The notes: a model not told the origin generated them from the letters alone. A stretch of DNA of 64,000 nt from Setophaga petechia (GCA_024362935.1 JANCRA010000003.1:41787291-41851290), one strand, 5' to 3'. Shown: positions 12,133-24,239, counted from the stretch's first letter. Made by a program: numbers and translations.

Positions 12133-15100
12133 TCAGCAGCAGGAAGGGACCCAGGCAGAGGGTACCCCCACGTTCTGGGCCCCTTGGATGTTATGAAGCC
12201 CATCATCAAAGAAAAGGTGAGGCTGGATCTGGGCGAGGATGGGGCCTTTGGGAGCCCCATCCATGAAGAAAGCCTCGTCGATGGGCAGACCCCATTCCCG
12301 GAGCGTTTTGATGGCTCGGACGCCCATGTCCCGGCCGCTGCGCGCTGTCACCAGGTAGGTGCGGATGGGGGACTCTCCCTGGCCAAACTTCTTACGCATC
12401 TTCCCGAGGTGCATGGCAAAAGCCTTCAGGGGACCCTGGAAGGACAGCAAGACAGTTGGGAGTGTGTGGGAAATAAGGAAAAACCTGCTCTGCCTTTACA
12501 AGCCACTTTTCCTCCCTCAGGCTTTCCCAGGGCTCTGCAGAGCGCACAATGCCTGTAGGCTCCAGGACCGGGCAATGTTGGGACTGGGGGTGTGCACTGC
12601 GGTCCCTGGGAGGAAGGTAAGCCTTGTGGTGCGCTCATCCCAATCCCAAAGTGACCAGCAAGGTACATCCCAGAAAGCAGTGCCTCTGGCTCTGAGTCCT
12701 GCAGGGACTTGGACAGCAAGAGGTCACAGTCTACAAAAGGTGGTGTTTGGATTAGCCATAATCCTAGATATTTAGGGCTTATTTACAGGACATAACAGAT
12801 CCATTTCCAGTGAGACTCCAGATCAGGCCCACACCAGGGACTGAGTAGTGGATGCATAGGGACTCTGTGAGGATTTCTGCTTTTGTGACTGTTCATGCCA
12901 AAGCCCTAGCAGGAGAGATGGCAGAGCCTGTGGGTGCCCATGGCAGTGAGGTGGCACGCTCACCTCTCCTATGGGTACGGCCTCCATGGCCCGCTCATAC
13001 TGCACTGCCCCCTCCAGGCCCTGCTCCTGGAAGATCTGGTCTGTCTCGTCTGAGAAGAGCACGGCGTCCCCGTCAAACGCCACGCGGAGTGGAGTGCTGG
13101 GCGCCTGCACCTCTTGCTGGAAGACGAGTGCTGCCGAGACCCCTGTGAGGCAGAGCAAGCAGGGGTCAGGAGGGACAGCCCTCCCTGTGGCACCCCATGC
13201 ACAGCCAGCTGCTCCCCACACATCTGCTGCAGCCTGACCCACATCACCATGCCAGGGCCTCCAAGTCAGGGAGCTTTCTGGGGGAGTCAGCCCAGCATTT
13301 CCATGGCTCTGTTATCCCCTCAGAAAGTGCTGCTGATCAGAAACTGAGGTCTGGGCAGATACTGAAGTGTGGTAAGAGATGGTGGGTGGTTGTCAAGGCA
13401 TGAGCAGCCCTCCTCCTGGTGCTTGCTCACCCTGCCAAGCCTCAATCTTAAATGCCCAGATTTAGCACACTGTGATGTGAATAATATGGGCTGGCATCTC
13501 CATTGATTGTGGTAATTGGCTTAATTACAGTCTCCTCCTACAAGCTGCTCCCTGCCCACCCTCATATGTGGACCCAGACTCCCAGATGGGAGACACTTGT
13601 CAGGGCAATGATTCTCTCAAGGAGGTTCCAGGAATGTGCTGTGTGGTGAAGGAAAGTCCAGGCTGCAGATGGCTCGCTCCTGACCTTGAAGGACGGTGGC
13701 CAGCTGATGTGCTCACATCCAAGTGAATTAATAAGGTGATTAACCCCATTAGAGGAGCTGGGGAGACTGCACTTCCTCTGATTGAGGGCAGACATGTGCT
13801 TACTGAGCACACAGAAACTCTGCATGTACCAAGACAGTAAATTTCTGTGGCATCTTCACAAAGTTCTGGGAATCACTGATAAACCCTCACTGATGAATAG
13901 AATTGCATTTTTGGTTAGAAAGGCTTAAATGTCAGGCAGGGAATGACCAGCCCATGGCAGAGCTGTGCTCAAGATGATGCATAATGCACTCACCGACTTG
14001 TGAGGGCATCTGAGCAAGCCTGGTGTGTTTGCAGGCTACTGGTAAGGACAGAAAAGGAGATTGAATTGTTCAGGACTGGCAATCAGTGTGCCATTCACCC
14101 TTGTCCTTGTGAAATCACAGGTTCTGGTGTTGTCTCTTGGTACTGAGCTGCTTGGAAAAAGGGTGATGGGTTTGGGGCCGTGGGATGGAGGGGAGAACGT
14201 ACCTCTCCGGAGGGCATTGCAGACATCTGTCCTGTCAGCTGAGAGGAACAGCTTGACACCGTGGGACTTCAGGTACTGTGTGGAGTCCTCATCACTGACA
14301 AAGCAGAACTTGGAGATCTCCAGACCTACAGGACAAGGGATGTGAGTGAAATCTTATGGAGCAATATCCTCCTCACAGCCCCTCCCTGGTCCCTCCCTTC
14401 CTGGGTCTTGGTGTGCTTTTCTGCAAGAGCTCAGGGCAATGAATTTCCCAGTGATGTATGGGGAACCTGCCTGTGTTCTTGCTGCAGCTTCTTGACCTGT
14501 TGTTGCTCCTATAAAACTGCAGAGTGCATGTAAATATTCCCTCCATCCCTCTCTTAAATGAGCATTCCTCCTGACAACACTCTGGGATTTAGGGTGGCTT
14601 TTTTAAACACCTTTTTTTATTTTCAGTACCTGCCTGAACATGCCCAGGCCGTTCAAAATGCTGGCAACTTCCTGGTGTGAAAGATATGGCTGAGGGGAGC
14701 TGGGGTCCAAGAGAACCGCTTCCCCTTGTATCCCTTGGCTCTCTGTTTGCACTGATGATCCACTATGGTGCCTGATCTGCTGTGCAGCCTCCCAGACACG
14801 GCCAGGGATGGGTCCCCCTTACCGTAGTGCTTGGCGCTGTTGATGATGCGCACACCACTCTCTGGGCTGTTGTTGGAGAGCACCAGGATGTCAAAGAGGT
14901 CCCTCTCTGCTGGGTTGCCCTCCAGGATCTTCTTGTTAACATACTGCACTGCCTGGGAGGAGATGGGACTCTTTAAAAGAGGCATGACTGCCGTACCTTT
15001 GCAGGGGTTCTTTTGCAGTTATGGTCAGTGGTGTGTGCTGCATCTGTCAGCTATGGCAAGGCTGGCATGTTATGGAGAGCCAGACAGAGCAACCATCCTG

Positions 15101-15458
15101 GAAAAGCCAGGAGGAGATGGATTGGTCAGGAGAACAGGTCTCAGTGCCTTGCAGTGAGGCCAAGAGATCAGCACAGGCTGATGATGTGACACACCCTGTG
15201 ATGGGAGTTGAGATGTAAAGCTGGGAAAGCTGAGCTTTCACCCCATCCTGCGAGTGTCTGCATGTGCCCCATGCCAGGTGTGGGGCTCACCTGGATGAAG
15301 GCAAAGGCTGTGCCTGGTGGCAAGGGTTTGTCCTGGTTGGCCTGCTGGTGCCTTGTGTACTCCTCCTTGCCCTTCTCCAGGTAGAGTTTGTGCTCCTCCT
15401 CCAGGCTGAAGATGGCTCTGGTGGTCACAGCAACGACCAGTGCCGTGCGGGGGTCCTT
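12133..15458 (-). CDS. NT5C1A-like: Cytosolic 5'-nucleotidase IA-like, five coding exons (start exon unresolved)
   Basis: cN-I family phosphohydrolase, which dephosphorylates AMP and other nucleoside monophosphates in the cytosol. Exons on the minus strand: 15458-15291, 14952-14823, 14325-14203, 13142-12964 and 12435-12133 (stop TGA at 12135-12133). All junctions are AG/GT and phases join cleanly (0,1,1,0), giving 300 codons. Family landmarks in order are [50 protein letters not shown], the HAD motif [15 protein letters not shown], motif [13 protein letters not shown], and motif III APKGPIL followed by [15 protein letters not shown]. The C-terminus is about 25 residues shorter than human NT5C1A. 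The first exon here enters in phase 0 with KDPRTAL and has no in-frame ATG, so at least one upstream exon is needed. It is a paralogue of NT5C1A/NT5C1B; the symbol is used loosely. Confidence 0.92.
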
Positions 15459-15660
15459 CTGCAGGACAGGGAGAAAAGAGTCAGGGGACAGCAGAGAAGG
15501 AGCTCAGGGAGATGGAATGAGCAGGGGGCACCAACCAGAGTGGTGGGGTTGGGTGCTGGAGGTATCACCCCTGTGTCACGGTTCCTGATGCCAGAGGTAC
15601 CACACCCAGTCTTCATCTTCAGGCCACCAAGGATGGGACTGGCAGTTGTGAAACCCTAAC

Positions 15661-15717
15661 CTGTCTGATAAGTACTACATGCTCCAAGGACAGCTCACAC
15701 AGAGGGGATTGCTCCAT
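15661..15717 (-). CDS. Possible start exon of the NT5C1A-like gene
   Basis: An ATG at 15717 opens 19 codons (MEQSPLCELSLEHVVLIRQ) and ends at CAG followed by a GTTAGG donor, in phase 0. That is exactly the phase needed by the next downstream exon at 15458. Against it, the upstream sequence has no convincing acceptor or core promoter, and the peptide does not resemble known NT5C1A N-termini. This is a candidate only, and RNA evidence would be decisive. Confidence 0.2.
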
Positions 15718-17514
15718 AATTTTGTTCTTTGTGGGCCAGCACAGCCACAGTCATCTGTTTGTGCTGGGTTTCTTTGCACATAATGGTGGTACTACCCTTT
15801 GTTTGTGTTTGTTCTGGACAGCTGAATAAAGTCTCTGTGTATGTAGAGAAGCTGCTGCTTTCTCCCTGGCTGCTCCAAAATTTAAGTGTGAGCAAACGTA
15901 CCTGCCCAGTCCAAGCAACTGGAAATCACATGGACTTCACTGGGACCAAGAGCCCAGCAGCCCTGGGACAGCCACTTCTGCTGAAACCCAGGCACGAGCA
16001 ATTCAGGCCACCACAGTTCTGGGTTGTGGTGTGTTCCCTTCTGTGGTGGCATTTCAAGTCTTGGTTTGGAAATACAGGATGGGTGTTTTGTAATGGACAG
16101 CCCTTTTACCTGTTTTACATTGGTGTTTATGACTGTGCTTTCCAGCTCTGCCATCTTCAACTCTCAGCCTTTAAGAGAAAATACAAAATTAAACCTACAG
16201 ATTATAATGTAATCAATCTACAGTCATTCTTGAGAGGGGGAAGAGTGGAAAGGAGACAGGAAACATCCTATACACCAAGTAGAGCAGCCCAAATGAAGCT
16301 GTTTCTGCTGACAACAGTGTTGCTCTGAGAAAAACTGTTCTAATAGCTCCAATTAAATGTGATGGAAAAGTGGCTTTTCAAAGACAGATCACTATTTTAT
16401 TTTTACCTCTGTTTTTCTCAAAGAGTATTTTTCTCTGTGTGGAACTGCTGAAAGCTGTTGTGGAGCTCTTTTCCAAGCAAAATAAGGCTGTCTTTAAAAG
16501 CCCAAGTAGGTTAGATCTTATAGGTAGGTTTCTAGTTCACATCCCTGTTGCCTTTTTTGCCACTTTTGCTTGAATGGTGAATTTGTATTTACAAATGAAG
16601 GAGTTGACTGCATCAGCAGCTCATTTGCAGCTGTAAAAAGCCGGAGTAAGTAGAAGAGTGTGGTGAGGGCTTGGATAAGGCTGAGACCCCTGTGATGGGG
16701 TCGGTCTGCCCCTCCACAGCCCTGTGAGCCAGTAAGGCCGTACCTGATTACTGTACTGGGGGGCTGGGCAAGCAAAGAGCAAAGCCAACATGCAGTGTAA
16801 AGGACAAGTCAGGGTTTCTACAGAGACCTGTCTTGTGCCCCAGTTTTATTTAATTAATATTTATTGTTCAGGCACTGCAAAATGTTGCCTGGGCCAGTAG
16901 GCACCACTGGCTGATGCCAGCCGTGAGAGCCACAGCCTTGGCCATGGGGGGCTCTGAGCTTCCATGTGCACTCCCCGACTGCCCGGGGAGTAGAAAGTCA
17001 TGCAGCAGGGCTACTACCCCAGCCAGGGCTGCCTGGAAAGCCAGGAGATGCTGAGCATCCCCCTGCTTCCTCCACTCCCTGCCCCATGCTGGGAAGGGGT
17101 CTCCTCCCAGAGAGGGTGGCAAACACCAGCCCAGCGCAGGCAGGAGCTTTCCTCTGACATAATCTCAGCCAAATATTCTCTGAAAGTCAAAACTAAATGC
17201 AAAGGGGTACCGGAGCTGAGCAGCCCTTCCTGGTGGGAGAATCCACTTCTAATTTCTGCTTCGCTCTTCCAAGCACTGCAAACCAAGCCCGACTTCTCCT
17301 TTACATCTCCCTGCCCCGACAGCCCGCAGCGCTGTTCGCACCCTGACTCCCGGATCCGCGCAGGCACACGCCTCGCTGCCAGACCCCAGGAAAGCATTCC
17401 AGGCGGGTGCTGCTGGTCCCCGCAGCTCTTCCCACGGCTGCCTAGCAGCGAGCGGATGTTACCCCCTGCACACAGACAGGGTTCTGCCGGAGAGAAAAGC
17501 GCACACTCACTCAC

Positions 17515-17590
17515 CCCGAGCGCTGCCTCTGCTCCCGGCCCGGCCCGTCCCGCGCCAGCATCCCGGCCGTGCCCGCTGTTTATATTTCCC
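17515..17590 (-). promoter_or_regulatory. TATA promoter and first exon with GTGAGT donor, likely for the NT5C1A-like gene
   Basis: On the minus strand an ATATAAACA TATA box lies at about 17586-17578. It is followed by a G/C-rich stretch ending in a strong GTGAGTGAG donor (GT at 17514-17513). With normal spacing, transcription would begin near 17555, giving a short, probably untranslated first exon. An ATG at 17561 lies only about 20 nt past the TATA box, so it is probably upstream of the start site. If it were used it would end in phase 2, which does not fit the exon at 15458 directly. Position and strand suit the nucleotidase gene. Confidence 0.5.
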
Positions 17591-17650
17591 CCTGCCGTGC
17601 TGCAGGAAGCGGGCAGGAGCCGGGATGGGCGCAGCTCCGCTCCCCGGCGC

Positions 17651-17716
17651 GCTGGGATTTGTAGGCAGCCAGCGGGTTGGCGTCCTGCCCGGGCCAGACT
17701 GCATTTCCCGGCTGGC
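17651..17716 (-). promoter_or_regulatory. Two ZNF143/SBS-like motifs upstream of the TATA box
   Basis: The reverse strand at 17664-17651 reads CTACAAATCCCAGC. The forward strand at 17698-17716 reads ACTGCATTTCCCGGCTGGC. Both resemble the ZNF143 (STAF) binding consensus ACTACAATTCCCAGCATGC, in opposite orientation, within a CpG-rich stretch (17340-17820). They lie about 100 and 150 bp upstream of the inferred minus-strand start. The matches are imperfect. Confidence 0.45.
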
Positions 17717-17869
17717 ATTGCACAGAACCACGGTCACCTGCGCCTGGCTTCGGACACGGCCGCGGTCACCCTGGGGAGGGCACTCGGCGCTGTTCCTGCC
17801 TCCGCAGCCCTCTCGGCGTTTGTGCTCGGTGGCTGATCGCTGTCCGCAAGCCGTGATGTCTTATTTCTG

Positions 17870-18487
17870 AAGCTGGAGTGTTTGTAGCGTGCCTTCAGTC
17901 CTCTCATTTCCCAGCCCCTGAATGGTTGTATTTTTGACCGAAAAAAATAGGGGTACCTGGTCCATAGTGACTCGGGGCAGATGCAGGGATGCAGGGAGCA
18001 GAGGCAGATGCAGAGCGTGGTTGGGTGCAGCACGTTTGCAATTTTACTGTAATGATCTTCTGTTTCTTTCCCTAGTTTTCTGAAAGCCATGTCTCACATG
18101 CTGTCCTGAGCAGGGTTGATTTTGGGGCTAAGATTTTACTTTTCTGGGTAGGCTGTGTGGCACCCAGCTCTGTAGGGCTCATGGTGCCAGGATAGTTCAA
18201 CATCCCTTTTCTGTCCAAGAGTGTGATTGTCAAGGATGTGGAGGGGAGAGGGTGACGGGAGACGGGCTCAGGGACCCAGGACCATCCTGCAGCTTTTCCT
18301 TTGCCCCACTGCTGGAACAAGGTACACAGCCTGCCCAGCCTTGGAGACCAAATGGAGACCAAACTCACATGCACTAAGGCTGAACAGTTGTCCACCTGCA
18401 TGACATCAGGCTATCACCAGGATCACCATATCTCCTTCCAAAATGTGGGAAGGCACCAGGGTCCTGTGCAGCTTGGTCTCACTGAGG
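17870..18487. other. Intergenic, nothing recognised
   Basis: Sequence between the CpG-rich promoter and the third CR1 copy. No gene or repeat is supported. Confidence 0.5.
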
Positions 18488-18488
18488 T

Positions 18489-18720
18489 CATAGAATCATA
18501 GAATGTTTTGGTTGGAAGGGTCCTAAGGATCATCTAGTTTCAATCCCTTCCACCAGGGCAGGGATGCCATGTACCAGACCAGCTTGCTCAGAGTCCCATC
18601 CAACCTGGCCTTTAACTCTTCCAGGGATGAGGCCACAACTTCTTTGGGCAACGTGTTCCAGTGCCTCATTACCCTCTGAGCAAAGAATTTCTCCCCAAGA
18701 CCTGAATCTCTTCTTTTTTA
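18489..18720 (-). mobile_element. CR1 LINE fragment, short
   Basis: Contains the canonical CATAGAATCATAGAATG terminal repeat on the plus strand. It continues with TTTTGGTTGGAAGGGTCC, CATCTAGTTTCAATCCC and GGGCAACGTGTTCCAGTGCC. It is the 3' end of CR1 on the minus strand, truncated after about 230 bp. The left edge is exact to a few bases; the right edge is approximate. Confidence 0.95.
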
Positions 18721-21476
18721 GCTGTCTCTAGCAAACCACCTGTTGAAAAGGCTACTTACATGCTCAGCTTTTAGTGTGCATATGCAGACCCCCTTTTCCT
18801 GGAGGGTTTAAATACCCCCTATTCCCCCATCCCCACATTACATTTCTCTTGTGCATCCCTTAGGACTTCCAGTTTAGAGCAAAAAGTTCCCCCAGAAGTT
18901 TTCTGCAGCATCATTCCTGCATCTCCTGCTCCTGGAGATGGTGCTTTCCTGAGCAGCAGGAGTTCAAGGCCCTTGTGAGTGTGGCTTTTTTTGGGGGGCT
19001 GAAGGGCACCCCTAGCCCCTCTCCTGTGGCTAGGCACCCACTGTGGCAATGCCTTGGTGGCCATGTGAAAATCTGGAAGGACTGGTGAGTCAGGGTGCTG
19101 GGGCAGAGCTGGGACAGGTCTGGTTTCTGGGACATCTCCCATCACTACCTCAGCCACTAGACACTGGCAGTTTTTGCAGTATGGCTCCCTGCTTCTGACA
19201 CCACCCCAAATTTACATGGTGATAAGGCAGGTTTTGGGCAGACTTTGCTGAATTGGCAGCAAGGGAAGAAGTTTACAAGCATAAATTTAATGCAATGGAA
19301 TCCTTTGAAATTGCTCCTGGCTGTGTGCCTGGTGCTTCTGTTGACACTGGAGGATGAAACCACCCAAGCAGTATCCCCTTGTCCTGTCTGTCCTTTCTGA
19401 CATGTTGCAGCAGAGCATTCCTGTTCATCCACACACACGTTTTGCAGGCCCTCACACAGTGTATGCCCTGTGGGCCAAGGAGCTGGGCTTCCCAAGGGCA
19501 GAGCTGGGCTTCCCAAGGGCAGAGCTCACCAGCAATGGATGCAGTCATGCATCCATCCCCTTGAAAGTGTCCATTGCCCTTGTGCTTTGCCTGCAGCCAC
19601 ACAGTCTAGGCCAGCATCACTGCAGGGATAACTTGGAGAAGCAATTTCCCAGTGCCTGGAGCTGTGCAGCAATGCCCGCCAGCTTCTGGCAGGCAGGAGG
19701 GCAGGTTTTGCTTCCTGGTCCAGCAGGGAGTTCCCCGCTGGCTTTTCGCCTGCTTGAATACTGCTTGGGTCAGCTGCGAGGTGGGGCTGGCGGAGCTGCT
19801 GGGGCCACCTGGCTCCTGAGCTGGCAAAGCAGACTTTCCTGTTTGGGCTGTGCAGTGCAGCCACCATCCCTTCTGCACCCTCAGCTGCGTGCCCGCTGGG
19901 CTCCCATCTCAGCCCACAGCATGCCCCTGCCACATGTGCTGGTTTGACTGGAGCCTGGGCAGCAGGGAGGGCAGGCTACACTGGGGAGGACACCTGTCGG
20001 TAAGTCTGGATTTGGGAACCCAGTCAGCACAGGGTGGGAGCGAGAGTCAGGGTTCCCCCAGCCCTTTTCAAGAACATGGATGCTCGATGCTCCCAGCAGA
20101 CTGCCCACTGAGACTATGCCTCCTGTGCCAGACCGTGGCAGGGCTGTCCCCATCATTCCCAAAGTGGTGGCTCAGTTCATTCTTTGGGGTTGGGATAAAG
20201 GTTTTTTTTAACCAGGGTCAATGTTAGACTAATGTAACACAGCCTGTGGCAGGCAGAATGTATTGCCACCCCTTATTGTGTGCTGGGTGGATGCCTGCGC
20301 ACCTATGCTGTCCTGTCCACCCTTCACCCCAAAGCTGCAACCTGGCACCTCTAAAATACCTGAGTGATGCTGCGGGCTTCCAATGACATAGAAGTCCCAG
20401 GTGGCCCTGGACAAGTAATTTAACCCGCACCTCATTGTCCCAGCAATGACAGCACAGGGGTGACAGCAATTCCCATGTCTGCACACTGCTGGAAAAAGAA
20501 AGGGTGCTTGCTGGTTTCACGGGCTCAGCGAAGGGAACTGCAGACGTGGTTTCCTGCTCCCAGGGAAGATCCCCATGCAAGGAGTACCTTGGGATGGGCA
20601 GAGCAAGGTGGAGTTGGCTGCTTGAGCGCGGACCCACTGGAAGGCCGGGCAGGAGGCTGGGCAGCCCCAGGCACAGAGCTGCCAGCCTGGGCACTGGGGC
20701 TGGGTGCCACCTGTGCCGTGGTGGCCGCAGACCCTCTGCTCACTGCGCAGCACCGCTCCCGGCACACCTGTCCCGCTGACACGAAAGGAATTTGGCTATG
20801 AGGAAGTGTTCACGCTAGAATAAAAGCCTTGCCATGGGGAAGGCAATGCTGTAAAACCATCCTGCTTTAGATTTGAAGCCTTCCCTGAGGCTGTGTCAGC
20901 GTTGCCATGTGCGCAGACCAAGCTCACGGAAACTTTCTGAGTCGGTGTGGCCCCAGCCTGGTGGTAGCACTGCCACCTGCAGCGAGGGCACCAGCCCTGT
21001 TGGAAGCCCAGGAGCCAACCTTACCATAGGGAAAATAGCCAAAAAGGGGTGTTAGCTGGTGATGGAGCTCCCCTGGAGCTGAGCAAACCCTTCAGCTCAC
21101 TCTGCCTGGCTGGGAAGGACCCAGCACAAAGTAGCTCTTGGTTGTTTTCCCCTACAGCCACGTGATTCCTCTTCTCACAACTCCCTGGACACCCCAATCT
21201 CTCTGTTTTCAGCAGGCAGACCTGCAAGGATATGAAGGTGAAGGCTGCATGGGAGGGGCCAGCTGGCACAGAGCCCTCCCTGCCAGTAGTTCCCTCCCGC
21301 TCCATTTCACATCTCATTGTCAATGTGGCCAAGCTCTAATCGCTTACCCTGAGCTCTATATTTTAATTGTGTTTGTTCTCATTAGAGCCCTGGGCTACAG
21401 GCAGCACACGTGCTACCGGAGAGGAAATCCCCACCTGTTAATTTTGCCTGTGTTCCCAGGTCACCCCAGATTAGCC
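18721..21476. other. Region upstream of SYT8
   Basis: No further gene is recognised. A 21-bp unit (GAGCTGGGCTTCCCAAGGGCA) is duplicated in tandem at about 19480-19521. The SYT8 promoter should lie toward the right end. AG at about 21458-21459 (TTCCCAGG) could be an acceptor placing the SYT8 ATG in a second exon. Confidence 0.45.
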
Positions 21477-24239
21477 ATGGCAGTGGCAGCCAGGAAGGGC
21501 AGGACTACAGCCTCCCCACACACCAGCATCACCACCACAGCTTGGCCAGGCTCCCTGGACAGCTGGCTTAGCTGGATTCCATGTGAGTACAGCGTCTCTT
21601 GCCCTCCTCTCCCAGCATTACCTGCTGGGGCTGCTGGACTCTGAGGCTGTGTGTTCACTTCACCCTCCCTTCAAATTCCATTTTCTAGTGGGCTCCATCA
21701 GGGAGGTATTACTGCAGAGTAGTACCACACTGCCTCAGGAGCAGAGGGTATCTTTGCTACCCATTTGGGGAATGGTTTTCAGCCTCAGTCTCCCTGCATG
21801 AGGTCTGTCCAGGATTCTAGGAGCAATTTTGAGAGTCCAACTCCTTAATGCTGAAGGACCAGGAAGAGGTTTAAATGTACTCTGTATGTTTTGCTTGGTT
21901 TTAACTCTTCTATCCAACTCCACTCCCTGAACATCGCACCAGTACCCAAATGGGCTCTCATCACTGTGGCTGTGGCAGGGGCCATTCTCCTCCTTCTCTT
22001 CCTCATCTGCATCATCAAGTGCTGCTGTACCAAGAAGAAGCCCAAGAAAAAGGAGAGAATTGGCTTGTGTGCCGTCAACAACCCCACCACGATCAACCTT
22101 GTGCGTGCTGCCTTCCCCTCAATCCCCCCTCCCTCCCACCTGAGGGGTTTGCTGCTGCTGCACTGCCCAGCCCCAGGCATGGTGGGAGCACGGCATGGCA
22201 GGGACATGGCTGAGTGTTGCTCTCTGCCACAGGTCCAGCCCGAGATGGAGGACCTGGAGCGGGCAGTAGAGCAGAAGCAGCGAGGAAAGCTGCAGTACTC
22301 CCTGGAGTACAACTTCCGCATGCAGGAGGTGAGGATGCTCATGGCCATGGCACAGCAGGGTAAAAGCCATGCTCTTGCATGGCCACTCTTTGCGGCCCAC
22401 TGAGGTGGACATGCCCTCTCCCACCTGCCTGCAGCCCACTAGCTCTCATGCCTGCATGGTGTCAAGGCATTCCTCACTGTTGCACTCACTTCCCACTGTG
22501 CCCCTACTGAGCTACCTGACCCCATCCTTCTCCACCCGGTGACCCTGTCCCTGACTCCTCTCCAGCTGAAGGTTGGTGTGAAGAAGGCAGTTGAGCTGAA
22601 GGCCATGGACAGTGGAGGCACATCTGACCCATATGTGATTGTCTACCTAACGTCTGATAGGAAGAAGAGATATGAGACCAAGGTTTATCGAAAAACCCTG
22701 AACCCCATCTTCAACGAGAGCTTCACTTTCCAGGTACAAACCAAAGCCAATGATGTTTTTCTGGTCCCATCAAGAGTGTTGCAAAGACACTGCTCCCTGG
22801 GCAAAAACCTCTCCATTCTAGGAGATGCTTGCACAGTCAGGACTGGGAAATGTGAGGGAGGAATACCCTCATGGGGCAGGGCTGCCACTGAGGAGTGAGT
22901 CCAGGCTTTTGGGTCCTCCCCTGCAGGTACCCCAGGCTGAGGTGTCTGAATCCACACTGGTGATGCAGATCTATGACTTCAATCGCTTTTCCAAGCATGA
23001 CATCATTGGTGAGGTCCGGCTGCCCCTGGCCAGTGTCGACCTGCAGCATGTCATCGAGCAGTGGAGTGACCTGGCGGTGGCCAGTAAAGTGGAGGTTGGT
23101 CCTGGTGGGCGGGAAACTGCTGGGAAGGATGTGCTGTTGCTTGGCTTGCCACCTCCACAGGAAGCAAGCCCTTAGGGGCAAGCATGAGAGTGGGGGAGGC
23201 TCAGGAAACCTGGGGCCAGCCTGGTGCTCCAGCCTCAGGTGAGCTGGCTCCTCTGCCTGGTATGAATTACTGGCATCTCCCCATCAGGAAGAGCATCTGG
23301 GTGAGATCTGCTTCTCACTGCGCTACGTCCCCAGCACTGGCAAGCTGACCGTGCTCATCCTGGAAGCCAGGCAGCTGAAGCGGATGGACTCCGATGGACT
23401 CTCAGGTCAGTGGGGGCTGCTTGTGCTCAGACCTTCCTACTCTTGCCCAGGCCTCAGTGGTGGCACCTAGAGTTGCAAAGCCTTGAAAACTCTTGGTGTT
23501 AAGACCTGCTTCCTGCTGCGACCACCATATTCAGCCCTTGGCTGGCTCTCAGCACAGTTACTCCACTTTGGGCAGTACTGGAGGTGTCTCCCGGGAGGAG
23601 ATGTCATGGCTGGATTGTATAGGGAGCTTGGCAGGAGGAAGCAAGCTCTGAGGTGGCTGTCTTACCATGAGGAGTGACAAGTGGGATGCCATGGTCTCCA
23701 TGGAAATGGCTGAGGAAAGCTGTTTTGTGGCTGAGTTCTTCAGTCCAAAACTGCCACTTGTGCCAGGTGTGCCCTCTCTCTCTTCAGATCCTTTTGTCAA
23801 GGTACATCTCATACTGAACAGGAAGAAATGGAAGAAAAAAAGGACAAGTGTGAAGAAAAACACCTTAAGCCCTTACTTCAATGAGGTGTTTGTTTTTGAG
23901 GTGCCTTTCAGTCAGATCCAGGTGGGTTTCCCTGAAGTTCCCTGAGCAGGTCCCCACTGCAGCAAACCTCTTCGCACTGACCCTCTTTCTTTTGACCCCC
24001 CCCAGAATGTGGACGTGGTCATCTCCGTCTGGGATCATGACAAAGTGACCAAGAATGAGCCCATTGGCAAACTCTTCCTGGGCTGCCGAGCCACGGGCAA
24101 CCAGCTGCGGCACTGGTCCGACATGCTGTCCAACCCACGGCGGCCCCTCGCCCAGTGGCACATCCTGCAGCCCCCAGATGTGGTGGACAAAGCCCTGGGA
24201 CTGAAGTCCCACCTCAAGCTGCCCCTGCACTCCAGATAG
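21477..24239 (+). CDS. SYT8: Synaptotagmin-8, complete, eight coding exons
   Basis: Membrane-traffic protein with two C2 domains. Exons: 21477-21582, 21943-22100, 22233-22328, 22566-22733, 22927-23094, 23288-23405, 23788-23921 and 24006-24239 (stop TAG). All introns are GT-AG, phases match, and the product is 393 aa (human SYT8 is about 400). Residues 1-38 are a short luminal segment rich in Ser/Thr. Residues 39-60 form one transmembrane helix, followed by a palmitoylation-type CCC cluster and a KKKPKKK basic stretch. C2A spans about 108-232 and C2B about 238-380. Calcium-site positions are D135, D141, D193, N195, D201 in C2A and D266, D272, D326, D328, E334 in C2B. The C2B polybasic strand KKWKKKR is present. 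The exon 5 end at 23094 was chosen over an in-frame GT at 23089 because it keeps synaptotagmin linker length. The ATG matches the position of mammalian SYT8 starts, but the N-terminus is poorly conserved. Confidence 0.93.

Noticed and set aside
17000..17836. 278-codon plus-strand open frame across the CpG-rich promoter at 17.5 kb
   Set aside because: Pro/Ala/Arg-rich as expected from a GC-rich promoter read in frame; no homology recognised.
23089..23094. Alternative SYT8 exon 5 donor (GTGGAG) six bases upstream
   Set aside because: In frame, but removing two residues shortens the C2A-C2B linker relative to other synaptotagmins; the downstream GTTGGT donor preserves it.
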